From: Chitinophagaceae bacterium
Lineage (GTDB): Bacteria; Bacteroidota; Bacteroidia; Chitinophagales; Chitinophagaceae
NCBI GenBank assembly: GCA_025449935.1
Contig: JANWIJ010000109.1
Location: 1-43,441, forward strand
DNA: 43,441 bases
Direction of reading: 5' to 3'
Numbering within the stretch: the first letter of the stretch is position 1; the number at the start of each line of letters is the position of its first letter. Shown in pieces: positions 25,376 through 33,436 of this stretch. Both the position numbers and the translations under genes were made by a program. The notes below the pieces were generated by a model, which saw only the letters and a program-made list of their open reading frames with translations, ran no database searches and was not told the DNA's origin.

Positions 25376-25471
25376 ATGCCTTGTGGTAAAAAGAGGAAGC
25401 GTCATAAAATTGCGACGCATAAACGTAAAAAAAGACTGAGAAAGAACCGTCACAAGAAGAGAAATAAATAA
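25376..25471 (+). CDS. 31-residue mS38-like protein (AURKAIP1/Cox24 domain)
   Basis: An ATG at 25376 opens a 31-codon frame ending at TAA 25471. The product begins MPCGKKRKRHKIATHKRKKR and is followed by LRKNRHKKRNK. Over half of the residues are lysine, arginine or histidine. This is the pattern of the tiny Bacteroidota proteins with an AURKAIP1/Cox24 domain, related to mitochondrial mS38 and mycobacterial bS22, which bind the small ribosomal subunit. It lies between the TPR gene and rng. A hairpin follows at 25493-25516. Ribosome binding is inferred from the family; the gene itself is well supported. Confidence 0.85.
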   Translation: MPCGKKRKRHKIATHKRKKRLRKNRHKKRNK

Positions 25472-25492
25472 TTTCCTTTCTGAAACGAATTT

Positions 25493-25516
25493 TCAGCTCC
25501 CTTAAACGGGAGCTGA
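25493..25516 (+). terminator. Hairpin after the mini-gene
   Basis: TCAGCTCCC (25493-25501) pairs with GGGAGCTGA (25508-25516) across 6 nt: a strong 9-bp stem 21 nt after the stop. Only a mixed TTCAGTTC follows, so it may be a terminator or a stabilising 3' structure for the short message. Confidence 0.55.
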
Positions 25517-25660
25517 TTCAGTTCACCGGTTGTTTGCCGTATAAGTTTGCAGCCCGCCAATTTAGCCGCAAAATATCCTTCAGTTATATCTCCGCAACCG
25601 ATACGGATTTCTGGCAACTGGTGTTTACAGCACTAAGGTGATTCATTTATGTAAGCTGTA

Positions 25661-27214
25661 ATGAACAAAGAACTAATTATTAATGCAGCCCCCCAGGGCG
25701 TGGAAATTGCCCTGCTGGAGGACAAAAAACTGGTAGAACTGCATAGCGAAAAAAGCGATGCCCGTTTTGCTGTAGGCGATCTATACCTGGGGAAAGTAAA
25801 AAAATTGATCCCGGGTCTTAATGCTGCTTTTGTGGATGTTGGGTTTGAAAAGGATGCTTTTCTTCACTATACCGACCTTAGCCCTTATGCGAAATCCCTG
25901 CTGAAATTTACCAATATGTGCATGCAGGACAAAAGCGAGACCGGTTTGGATTTTGGTAAATTCACCATTGAACCGGAAATCATTAAAACCGGCAAGATCA
26001 ATGAGGTGCTCAGCGGGAAACCAAATATTCTCGTCCAGATTTTAAAAGAACCAATCGCAGCCAAGGGACCCAGGCTAAGTTGTGAAATCTCCTTGCCGGG
26101 TCGTTTTGTCGTACTCACACCCTTTAATGACATTGTAGCTGTATCAAGGAAGATCCATTCGTCGGAAGAAAGAAAAAGGTTGCAGAAAATTGTTGAAGCC
26201 ATTAAATCAAAAAATTTTGGCGTAATTGTAAGAACGGCGGCAGAAGGAAAAAACACCGCGGAGCTCCACGAAGATCTTTCTGCCCTGGTGGAAATGTGGA
26301 AGAGTATCCAGCGCAACCTGAAAGGCGCCGTTTCACCCACCCGGATATTAAGCGAGCAAACCAAAGCGACCAGTATTCTCCGTGACCTGCTGAATGAAGA
26401 TTTCAACAAGATCGTTGTTAACGACAGGAATATATTCAGCGATACAAAAAATTACATCCAGCGTATTGCGCCTGAGAAGGCAGATATCGTTTCATTTTAT
26501 CAGAACGGTTCGCCTATTTTCGATTCCTTCGGCATCACCAAACAAGTAAAATCTTCTTTTGGCAAAACCGTGAATCTTGACAGTGGTGCCTATCTTATCA
26601 TAGAACATACGGAAGCTCTCCACGTGATTGATGTGAACAGTGGTTATAAAAGTGTAAGCAATAACCAGGAACAAAATGCCCTGGAAACCAACCTGGAAGC
26701 CGCCGAGGAAATTGCCCGGCAATTACGCCTGCGGGATCTGGGTGGTATCATCGTGGTAGACTTCATTGATATGAAGCTCCCGGACAACAAGCGCCGGCTG
26801 ATGGAAAAAATGGAAGAGTTCATGAATCCGGACCGGGCCAAGCATGCGGTGCTTCCAATTTCCAAATTCGGGCTAATGCAAATCACCCGGCAGCGGATGA
26901 AACCCGAGGTGAACATTAATACCCAGGAAGTCTGTCCAAGCTGCAATGGTACCGGCAAGATTTCTTCTACCTTGCTTTTGGAAGATGAAATTGAAAAAAA
27001 CCTCAGTTACCTGATCACGCACAAAAACGGCAACCTGAAACTGGTGGTCAATCCTATTATATATGCTTATCTCAGCAAGGGATGGCCCTGGAGCACGAGG
27101 ATGGCAAAATGGAAAAAGAAATTTGGACAGAAAACAAGGCTGGAAGAAAACAGCAATTATCACCTGACTGAATACAAGTTTTTTGACCAGCACGACGAAG
27201 AAATAAAATTATAA
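25661..27214 (+). CDS. rng: Ribonuclease E/G family endoribonuclease
   Basis: This family cuts single-stranded RNA with a preference for 5'-monophosphate ends and matures 16S rRNA. The 517 residues are close to RNase G length (about 490) and lack the long C-terminal scaffold of E. coli RNase E. An S1 domain lies at about 35-110 (VGDLYLGKVKKLIPGLNAAF). The DNase I-like catalytic region carries VIDVNSGY near 323 and VVDFIDMKLPDNKR near 365, with the two metal-binding aspartates. The zinc-link CPSCNGTGK has C425 and C428. The gene ends just before a bidirectional terminator. Confidence 0.95.
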   Translation: MNKELIINAAPQGVEIALLEDKKLVELHSEKSDARFAVGDLYLGKVKKLIPGLNAAFVDVGFEKDAFLHYTDLSPYAKSLLKFTNMCMQDKSETGLDFGKFTIEPEIIKTGKINEVLSGKPNILVQILKEPIAAKGPRLSCEISLPGRFVVLTPFNDIVAVSRKIHSSEERKRLQKIVEAIKSKNFGVIVRTAAEGKNTAELHEDLSALVEMWKSIQRNLKGAVSPTRILSEQTKATSILRDLLNEDFNKIVVNDRNIFSDTKNYIQRIAPEKADIVSFYQNGSPIFDSFGITKQVKSSFGKTVNLDSGAYLIIEHTEALHVIDVNSGYKSVSNNQEQNALETNLEAAEEIARQLRLRDLGGIIVVDFIDMKLPDNKRRLMEKMEEFMNPDRAKHAVLPISKFGLMQITRQRMKPEVNINTQEVCPSCNGTGKISSTLLLEDEIEKNLSYLITHKNGNLKLVVNPIIYAYLSKGWPWSTRMAKWKKKFGQKTRLEENSNYHLTEYKFFDQHDEEIKL

Positions 27215-27220
27215 TCATAA

Positions 27221-27250
27221 AAAACCCTCTGCATAACAGAGGGTTTTTTT
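27221..27250. terminator. Bidirectional intrinsic terminator between rng and susD
   Basis: AAAACCCTCTG (27221-27231) pairs with CAGAGGGTTTT (27237-27247) around a 5-nt loop, followed by more T. The A-rich 5' side gives a T tract on the other strand too. It stops both rng (plus) and the SusCD transcript (minus). Confidence 0.88.
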
Positions 27251-27267
27251 TATCAGGTTTGCTGCGG

Positions 27268-28908
27268 TTATTGTTTTGGATTAACAACAGCGGCACTGCC
27301 ACCGGCAGGGGGATTATAGGTCAACTCATTGCCGGGAACATCCCAGTAATCAAGAAAATTATACTCAAGTGTAGCATTGGTACTTACAAACCCGGTGTTT
27401 TTTAATGCAACACAGCCGTTGCGGCCACCACCCTGTGCAGTAGCGTCAATTACTTTCCACCGGCGGGCATCATAAAATGACAGGCCCCTGAAAGCACATA
27501 CAATTCTGCGTTCACGGCGAAGCTCTTCTTTTGCCTGTGCTAAGGTTAGACCTGTTCCGGAAACAGCGGCAAGACCAGCCCCCTGCAAGGTCCGGATTGC
27601 ATCGATGACAGCCAGTCCCTGGTCAATCTGGGCCGTATTAATTAAAGCTTCTGCTCTCATCAGCTGGTTTTCTTCGTAATCGCCTGCCAGGTGTAACTCA
27701 TACGCACCTACGGCGGTATTTGCATACACGGCAACACCAGGTAAACCAGTACCCCCATCTTTTAATGAAAACCTCGTAAAATGTGCATTCCCCCGGTCTG
27801 CCTGGCCAAGGTAAGGAGTACCCTGCACACAATTTTGGGCTTTGCGTAAATCACCAGTCTTAAATTCCTGAACCCAGCGTTCACTCAGTTTATAGGTAGC
27901 ACCACCGGGAATGTTTGATTGTGTTCTTCCCATCACCAATTGGGTTGCCGTAAATAAGTCACCACGGGCATCTGTTCGTATGGTAAAAATATTATCCGTT
28001 GAGGTAATGCCTGCATTGGTCATAGTAATAACGTTATTCCAGTCTGCCGGGGTCATATCCGCCGCCGTTTTATTAACCATGAGGTTACGGGCTTTCAGGG
28101 TGCTCACGTTCCGTGCAAGCATGGCGGGCGTAGGTGCACCACCCCGCCCAACCTGGATAAAACTTGGGATGATTCTCTGCAGCATGGCTACGAATTCGCC
28201 CGCGTCAGGCGCAGCATTCGCTTCCGTTACTGCTTTATCAAGGTTTGAATTTGCTTCGGTAATGATAGCTTCTTTGGTAACATAATTTCCATTGGTTTGC
28301 TGGTAAGAACCGTTGATAAGACCGGCATAATAAATGGAACCAATCCGGCTATAAGCAAATCCCTTCCACCAATATGCCCAGGCTTTTACGGCGGCCTTTT
28401 TAGAATCCCCATCGCCGGAAAAATTCACGGCATCAGCTTTTTCCAATAAAAGATTACAGGAACTGATCAGGTTGTACATATACGCCCACTCGTAATACAA
28501 GAAATTATTGCCCGCAGACTGGTTCGTATTGGCCTGCCGGATAAGGGCAATTTGCTTATTGGGAGAATTGGGGTTTAATACCACGGTAGCATCGTCATGC
28601 ACCACTCTTTCGGGACAACCCATCTGGTTTATAAATGCATTAGCCGCATCTGCTCCAATTACATCAGCCATCAATTCGTGAAACCCGATGGCCCCGCTCC
28701 AGAAGGGACCAAAAACCCCATCGGTATACTTGACGTTTTTAAACCCGTTTATATATATACCTCCGGAAGCATAACTAACAATACCGGATTCGCTGTTTAT
28801 TGATTCCGGCGAAGGATTGTTAGGATTCTGGATGGCCAGATCCTTTTTACAGCTGCTTACGAATAAGCAAGCTCCCAGGATCATATATGATAGTTTATAA
28901 TATTTCAT
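27268..28908 (-). CDS. SusD/RagB family nutrient-binding lipoprotein
   Basis: The 546-residue protein has a lipoprotein signal with the lipobox VSSC and C20 as the acylation site. SusD features include the N-terminal NPNNPSPES stretch, helical TPR-like segments (YMYNLISSCNLLLEKAD), NQLMRAEALI and the C-terminal ERRIVCAFRGLSFYDARRWK. SusD proteins sit on the outer surface and close like a lid over a SusC channel to capture glycans or other nutrients. It lies 18 nt downstream of its SusC partner and shares its transcript. No enzyme gene flanks the pair, so the ligand is unknown. Confidence 0.95.
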   Translation of the reverse strand: MKYYKLSYMILGACLFVSSCKKDLAIQNPNNPSPESINSESGIVSYASGGIYINGFKNVKYTDGVFGPFWSGAIGFHELMADVIGADAANAFINQMGCPERVVHDDATVVLNPNSPNKQIALIRQANTNQSAGNNFLYYEWAYMYNLISSCNLLLEKADAVNFSGDGDSKKAAVKAWAYWWKGFAYSRIGSIYYAGLINGSYQQTNGNYVTKEAIITEANSNLDKAVTEANAAPDAGEFVAMLQRIIPSFIQVGRGGAPTPAMLARNVSTLKARNLMVNKTAADMTPADWNNVITMTNAGITSTDNIFTIRTDARGDLFTATQLVMGRTQSNIPGGATYKLSERWVQEFKTGDLRKAQNCVQGTPYLGQADRGNAHFTRFSLKDGGTGLPGVAVYANTAVGAYELHLAGDYEENQLMRAEALINTAQIDQGLAVIDAIRTLQGAGLAAVSGTGLTLAQAKEELRRERRIVCAFRGLSFYDARRWKVIDATAQGGGRNGCVALKNTGFVSTNATLEYNFLDYWDVPGNELTYNPPAGGSAAVVNPKQ

Positions 28909-28926
28909 ACGTAATTATTTAATTGG

Positions 28927-31900
28927 TTAAAAACCCAGTGTTAAACCAACCTGGTATGTTTTAATGTTTGGAATGGTGTTGTGATCCACGCCCCGGTCAA
29001 AGGCTGAATTAGCTGTACCGGAACTTACTTCCGGATCCATACCCGTATAATCCGTAATGGTCAAAAGATTACGGCCTGTCAGCACAAGGTGGATGCGGTT
29101 CAATCCTTTAATTTTTACAAACCTGGCAAGGTCAACGCCCAATGCCACATTGCGGAGTCTCAGGAATGACGCGTCTTCCATGAAGTAGCTTTTAGTTCCA
29201 TTGGCCTGCACTACTGCGTAAGCACCACGGTAAAAAGCTGTCCATGCCTCAGTCTGGCCGTTAATAGTAATAGGTTCTGCATAATCTTTGTGAATTCCAT
29301 CCCGGTACATCCACTCTTTTGTCTGGTTATAGAGGTTGCTTTTATAGATCCAATCGAACTGGAACCCAAAAGTCAGGAACCCTTTGTAATTAAAATCGTT
29401 GATAAAAGACATGTTGAATTTAGGGTTAGGATCACCCAAAGAATAGCGGCCAGGGGTAGCAAATGGTTGCTTGGTTGTTTTGTTTACTACATATCCATTG
29501 CTGGCTACTTCCCAGTTACCCTGGCTGGCTACGGGGATAAATGGAACTCCTTTATCATCCGCCTGGTCAACGCTGGTCAAAAACAGGTATCCATATATTT
29601 GTCCTATTTGTTCACCGGCGCGGATAACGTAAGACGAACTGCCGGCAGCCGACAGGATAATTACTTCTGAATTACCCAATACTTTGTCGATCACTGATTT
29701 TTGTTTGCTGTAATTAGTGGTAAAATTCCAATTCAGGTTTTTAGACGAGAACATGCCCAGGTTTAAAGAGGCCTGAATTCCATCTGAACTTAAATCCACT
29801 GCATTGGTCAACTGCTTTCCTATTCCAACACTTGGGGCCACATCCACTTCAAGGTAAGCATCCCTGGTTTTTCTCTTCCAGTAGTTAAAACTAAAGTTGG
29901 CATTCTTCAGCCAGCTGCCATTCAATATATTTAATGTCATATCCGTACCCAGTTCCAGCTCGTCTACGACAGATAACTTAAGATTGGGATTTTTTGAGGT
30001 GACAAGGTCGCCCAATGTACTTTGGGTTCCAAGTACACTCGGCAATAATATCGGGAACCTGTCATAAGCCCGTGGTTGTACACCTGCCTGGCCAAAGGAT
30101 CCCCGAAGTCTCCATTCTTTTATTACATTGAAAACGCTGCTGTTCTTCCAAAAATCAAAACTGCTTATTCTTACATAAGCATCTCCCCGGTACATGGTTG
30201 CAGGTTTGGAACCGCTGCCAAATGCTGAAGAATAGTCACTTCTCAACCCACCGCCAATTCCAAAATAATCTTTGTATTCGAAACGCTGTGTAACAAAAAA
30301 CCCGTAAGTCACAAACTCTTCAAGGTAGTCCCGCTGAATTTTATAGTTGGCCATATCTGAAGCACGGTAAGGGGTAAATTCCGGGGCGTCTGTACCATAG
30401 GTGATATAGTCAGTAATCACTTTTTTCCGGTAATCCCATCCTGCATACGTGGTGGAACTGACCGGCAGGTTCATTTTAAAATCTTTTTCAAAATCAAATT
30501 TTACTGTTGCCGTGCCTAAGAAATTATGAAAGGTTTCGACATATTCCCGCTGGTTGATCTCGCCGGATTCGTCTGAACTCGCCGGTACTCCGTAAGATGT
30601 TCTCGGTGAATACCACTCCGTCCAGTATTCCCAGTAAGCCGCTCCTTCACTGTGGCTTTGCTCAGCTATATCAAACCGGCTGGTAAAAATGCTGCGGTTC
30701 AGCCCGTATTTCGCATCCAGCTCCAAAAACTTTGGAAATTTATAATTAAGGTTCACGCTCTGAACAACGTCAATCGTTTTATCTTTTACTTTAGCATTCT
30801 CAATGTTGTAATTAAAATTATAGCCATTTACACCGACCGCATCACCGAAATAAGGCGAGTGAAAGCCCATGGCATCTCTTTGCTCATAGTTGGCAAAAGG
30901 ACGGGAATTATTGATGGCATAAAACATATTGCGCCCGTCCGGATCGAGCTGTGTATTACGGGTATACGCGAGCTGCGTAATAGAACGGAACTTTAATCCC
31001 TTGGCCAGCTCAACCCCAAAATTTGCGGAAAAATTAGTTCGGCGAAAATCGCCATTGTTCTTAAAAACGGTTTCCTGGCTGGTGTTGGAAAGGATAAAAC
31101 TGTAATCAAACTTTTCGGCACCACCACTGATGTTTATAGAATTATTATAGGTAGTAGCTTTCTGGAAAAACATTTTGTAGTGATCATAAAACTGGAGGTT
31201 CTTATTATATTCCTTATTGGCAATGCTTGTAGGAGAAATCAGGTTAAACACCGGGTTGGTCAGGTATGAACCTGTCACCGGATCAAGCTCCAGGGGTACA
31301 CCTGCACCATCCACCACATCTCCGTTGGCATTTACATTAAATGAATGGAATCTTGATTTCTGAAGACCCCCTACATTCAACAATTCATTTACGCCAACAC
31401 TGGAGGAAAGTTGAATACTCACTTTTCCAGCCTTGCCTCTTTTCGAAAAAAGCTGGATGACACCGTTAGCTCCCTGTGCCCCATAGATTGTTGAGGCTGC
31501 AGGTCCCTGAACAATTTCAATCCTTTCCACATTACTCAGGTCCAGGCTTTCCAGGCTGGTGGCTTTTACTTCCACACCATCCAGTAAAATAAGCGGCGCT
31601 GTTCCTGTGATCACCCCATTAATACCGCGCAGCAAAATGTTGGTAGGTGAACCGGGACTTCCGTTAACACTTGATATCTGGGCACCCGGGATCTTTCCAA
31701 CCAGGGCACTCCCCACATCGGCTGTAGGTGTGGCCGGAAGTTTGTCTGCTGTAATGGACTCTACGGCAAACGATAATCTTTTTTTACTGGTAGCCGCACC
31801 GGTACCGGTGACTACTACTTCACTCATGGCCCTCGTGTCCAGGACAAGCTGGATACCTACATTGGCGGAAGACCCGATATTGATTTCCTGGGTCTCATAA

Positions 31901-32127
31901 CCAACAGCGCTGATAATTAAAACAGCATTGGAAGCAGCATTGATTTTGAAATTGCCATCGGCGCCCGCACTGGTGCCGCCACGCTGATTTTTTACACGTA
32001 CAGTAGCACCATTCACCGGGCTACCGTTTGCATCAGTAACCTTTCCGGTTACTTCCCTCGTCTGGGCCAGGAGGAGTTGAACGCATAGCAGAGTAGCGCC
32101 CAATAAGAGCAGTTTTAGTTTTCTCAT
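28927..32127 (-). CDS. SusC/RagA family TonB-linked outer-membrane protein
   Basis: I place the start at ATG 32127, where MRKLKLLLLGATLLCVQLLL forms a signal peptide; a longer frame to 32238 runs through the promoter and terminator region and is unlikely. The protein has about 1066 residues. A carboxypeptidase-D-regulatory-like domain (REVTGKVTDANGSPVNGATV) comes first, then the TonB plug (LVGKIPGAQISSVNGSPGS; ILLRGINGV), then the 22-strand barrel ending KTYQVGLTLGF. It imports ligands captured by SusD using TonB energy. Upstream is a perfect-spacing promoter at 32158-32185. Confidence 0.95.
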   Translation of the reverse strand: MRKLKLLLLGATLLCVQLLLAQTREVTGKVTDANGSPVNGATVRVKNQRGGTSAGADGNFKINAASNAVLIISAVGYETQEINIGSSANVGIQLVLDTRAMSEVVVTGTGAATSKKRLSFAVESITADKLPATPTADVGSALVGKIPGAQISSVNGSPGSPTNILLRGINGVITGTAPLILLDGVEVKATSLESLDLSNVERIEIVQGPAASTIYGAQGANGVIQLFSKRGKAGKVSIQLSSSVGVNELLNVGGLQKSRFHSFNVNANGDVVDGAGVPLELDPVTGSYLTNPVFNLISPTSIANKEYNKNLQFYDHYKMFFQKATTYNNSINISGGAEKFDYSFILSNTSQETVFKNNGDFRRTNFSANFGVELAKGLKFRSITQLAYTRNTQLDPDGRNMFYAINNSRPFANYEQRDAMGFHSPYFGDAVGVNGYNFNYNIENAKVKDKTIDVVQSVNLNYKFPKFLELDAKYGLNRSIFTSRFDIAEQSHSEGAAYWEYWTEWYSPRTSYGVPASSDESGEINQREYVETFHNFLGTATVKFDFEKDFKMNLPVSSTTYAGWDYRKKVITDYITYGTDAPEFTPYRASDMANYKIQRDYLEEFVTYGFFVTQRFEYKDYFGIGGGLRSDYSSAFGSGSKPATMYRGDAYVRISSFDFWKNSSVFNVIKEWRLRGSFGQAGVQPRAYDRFPILLPSVLGTQSTLGDLVTSKNPNLKLSVVDELELGTDMTLNILNGSWLKNANFSFNYWKRKTRDAYLEVDVAPSVGIGKQLTNAVDLSSDGIQASLNLGMFSSKNLNWNFTTNYSKQKSVIDKVLGNSEVIILSAAGSSSYVIRAGEQIGQIYGYLFLTSVDQADDKGVPFIPVASQGNWEVASNGYVVNKTTKQPFATPGRYSLGDPNPKFNMSFINDFNYKGFLTFGFQFDWIYKSNLYNQTKEWMYRDGIHKDYAEPITINGQTEAWTAFYRGAYAVVQANGTKSYFMEDASFLRLRNVALGVDLARFVKIKGLNRIHLVLTGRNLLTITDYTGMDPEVSSGTANSAFDRGVDHNTIPNIKTYQVGLTLGF

Positions 32128-32157
32128 GTGTGTGGTTTTAAAAAAAGAAGTTGTAGT

Positions 32158-32185
32158 TAAATATATGTTAACTAAACAATAACAA
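32158..32185 (-). promoter_or_regulatory. Bacteroidota-type promoter of susC-susD
   Basis: On the minus strand TTG (32185-32183), a 17-nt spacer, then TATATTTA (32165-32158), one mismatch to TAnnTTTG. It lies between the upstream terminator and the susC ATG, giving a leader of about 25 nt. Confidence 0.6.
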
Positions 32186-32188
32186 AAC

Positions 32189-32215
32189 AAAAAAACCATG
32201 CTCGTTGCTGCATGG
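32189..32215 (-). terminator. Intrinsic terminator of the zinc peptidase gene
   Basis: On the minus strand CCATGC (32215-32210) and GCATGG (32201-32196) form the stem around an 8-nt loop, and TTTTTTT (32195-32189) follows. It separates the YugP-type gene from the SusCD pair. Confidence 0.8.
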
Positions 32216-32248
32216 CTTTTAAATTTGATTGAGGTCAACTAACAACCG

Positions 32249-32950
32249 TTAGCTTCTGTCACGGCTCCCCAGATAGATCATAATATATTGAATAAGCGTG
32301 ACTACAGCTGCTAATGCGGCCACAACATAGGTGGTTGCCGCCCATTTTAAAGCATCCTTCGCCTTCGGATATTCATTCGGGTTAGTAATGTTTGTCCTGT
32401 CCAGCCAGGCCAGTGCTCTCTTGCTGGCATCAAACTCGACAGGGAGCGTGATAAGTGTAAATATTACCGTAATACTCATGATTATGATACCTATCAGCAG
32501 TACGGTTGGATTCCTGGTAGTAGCCAGGACAATCATCCCTGCCAACAGTATCCAGTTGACCAGCATGGAACTCACCTGTACCGCGGGGACCAGCTTGCTC
32601 CGTAGCATCAGGGGACCATACGCTGTTGCATGCTGCACGGCATGACCGCATTCGTGGGCAGCCACCGCAGCAGCTGAAACACTCCTTCCGTTGTACACCT
32701 CCGGGCTCAGGTTCACGGTCTTATTGGCAGGATTATAGTGGTCGGAAAGAAACCCCTCCACTGAAGTCACTTTTACGTCATAAAGGCCATTTTCCTGCAG
32801 CATTTTTTGGGCTATTTCCTGCCCGGACATACCGTTGGAAAGGGCTATCTTACTGTATTTTGTAAACTTGCTTTTCAATATCGCCGAAACGATAAAACTG
32901 ATACCCAAAAAAACCAGGGAAACAATAAAAATCTCATTTGACATCATCAT
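32249..32950 (-). CDS. YugP-type neutral zinc metallopeptidase (membrane)
   Basis: The 233-residue protein belongs to the zinc peptidase 2 family (YugP). It has an N-terminal membrane helix (FIVSLVFLGISFIVSAIL), then the catalytic H99-E-C-G-H103 motif in AAHECGHAVQHA. Two or three more membrane helices follow (VQVSSMLVNWILLAGMIVL, VLLIGIIIMSITVIFTLI), with the family stretch PVEFDASKRALAWL and a last helix near the C-terminus. It is an integral membrane protease whose substrate is unknown. The ATG triplet MMM allows starts at 32950, 32947 or 32944. It has its own terminator and faces the structured region before radA. Confidence 0.92.
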   Translation of the reverse strand: MMMSNEIFIVSLVFLGISFIVSAILKSKFTKYSKIALSNGMSGQEIAQKMLQENGLYDVKVTSVEGFLSDHYNPANKTVNLSPEVYNGRSVSAAAVAAHECGHAVQHATAYGPLMLRSKLVPAVQVSSMLVNWILLAGMIVLATTRNPTVLLIGIIIMSITVIFTLITLPVEFDASKRALAWLDRTNITNPNEYPKAKDALKWAATTYVVAALAAVVTLIQYIMIYLGSRDRS

Positions 32951-33111
32951 ATAAATTGTATTTTAATCTGATAGTATAACAAATTTATTACCATTTAGAT
33001 TAACGGCTATGTTTAAGCCGTTTTGTCATCCCGCTCCTTCAAAATTGAAATAATTAAGACAGCCATATTTAAGGGTTTATATCTACTTCAGAGAAGTAAT
33101 TTATTAATAAT

Positions 33112-33289
33112 CAATATATTGCAAGGCGTTCGTAATTTTTCAACCCTCCTCTTTTTTAGAGGCTGCACAGGAGGGAAGTTATGCACAGGCGGAAAAATTT
33201 ATTTTGAAATGTGGGGCATAATTGTAACTTAGCAATAGAATTTAATGGGTTAGTAAGTAAGGGGGTCAATCGAAAGATTGACCCTTTTT
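33112..33289 (+). ncRNA. Candidate structured non-coding RNA ending in an intrinsic terminator
   Basis: Three nested pairings form a rod: TATTGCAAG (33117-33125) with CTT plus GCAATA (33228-33237, one bulged A); AATTTTTC (33134-33141) with GAAAAATT (33192-33199); and CCCTCCT (33144-33150) with AGGAGGG (33169-33175). A large internal bubble separates the first two stems. A competing pairing, TTATGC (33179-33184) with GCATAA (33216-33221), suggests a second conformation. The terminator at 33261-33289 then ends the transcript about 148 nt before radA. A weak -7-like TAATTTAT lies at 33097-33104. The rod with a central bubble and the 170-180 nt length recall 6S RNA, but no sequence identity supports this. 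Confidence 0.45.
33261..33289 (+). terminator. Strong intrinsic terminator without an upstream gene
   Basis: GGGTCAAT (33263-33270) pairs perfectly with ATTGACCC (33277-33284) across CGAAAG, followed by TTTTT. No plus-strand protein gene precedes it in the 300 nt upstream, so it should end a non-coding transcript. Confidence 0.85.
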
Positions 33290-33436
33290 ACATTTCCCCT
33301 GATCCGGTAAGAGGAAATAATTTTTGCCGGGTTTATCACGCGCAATCTGCTAAAGATTTTCCACAGCATCTACGTGGAAGCATGTGTCAATCTTCCTACT
33401 TTTTACAAACACAAGGCAATCAGTTAATTTTATTGT

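Larger units (their letters stand above)
32951..33436. other. Gene-free stretch with palindromes, candidate ncRNA and terminator
   Basis: No credible coding frame is seen in these 486 nt. In order: AACGGCT (33002-33008) with AGCCGTT (33016-33022); a palindrome TACTTC-AGA-GAAGTA (33084-33098); a region with several nested pairings (33117-33237); a strong plus-strand terminator (33261-33289); and CCGGTAA with TTGCCGG (about 33304-33330). No clear radA promoter is seen. Confidence 0.6.

Noticed and set aside
25885-26409. 174-codon open frame antisense to rng
   Set aside because: It overlaps the conserved RNase E/G core on the other strand and shows no protein family features.
33352-33366. DnaA-box-like TTTTCCACA near 33358, with another near 39048
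   Set aside because: Single imperfect boxes far apart, with no cluster, no dnaA or dnaN nearby and no AT-rich unwinding region; not an origin.
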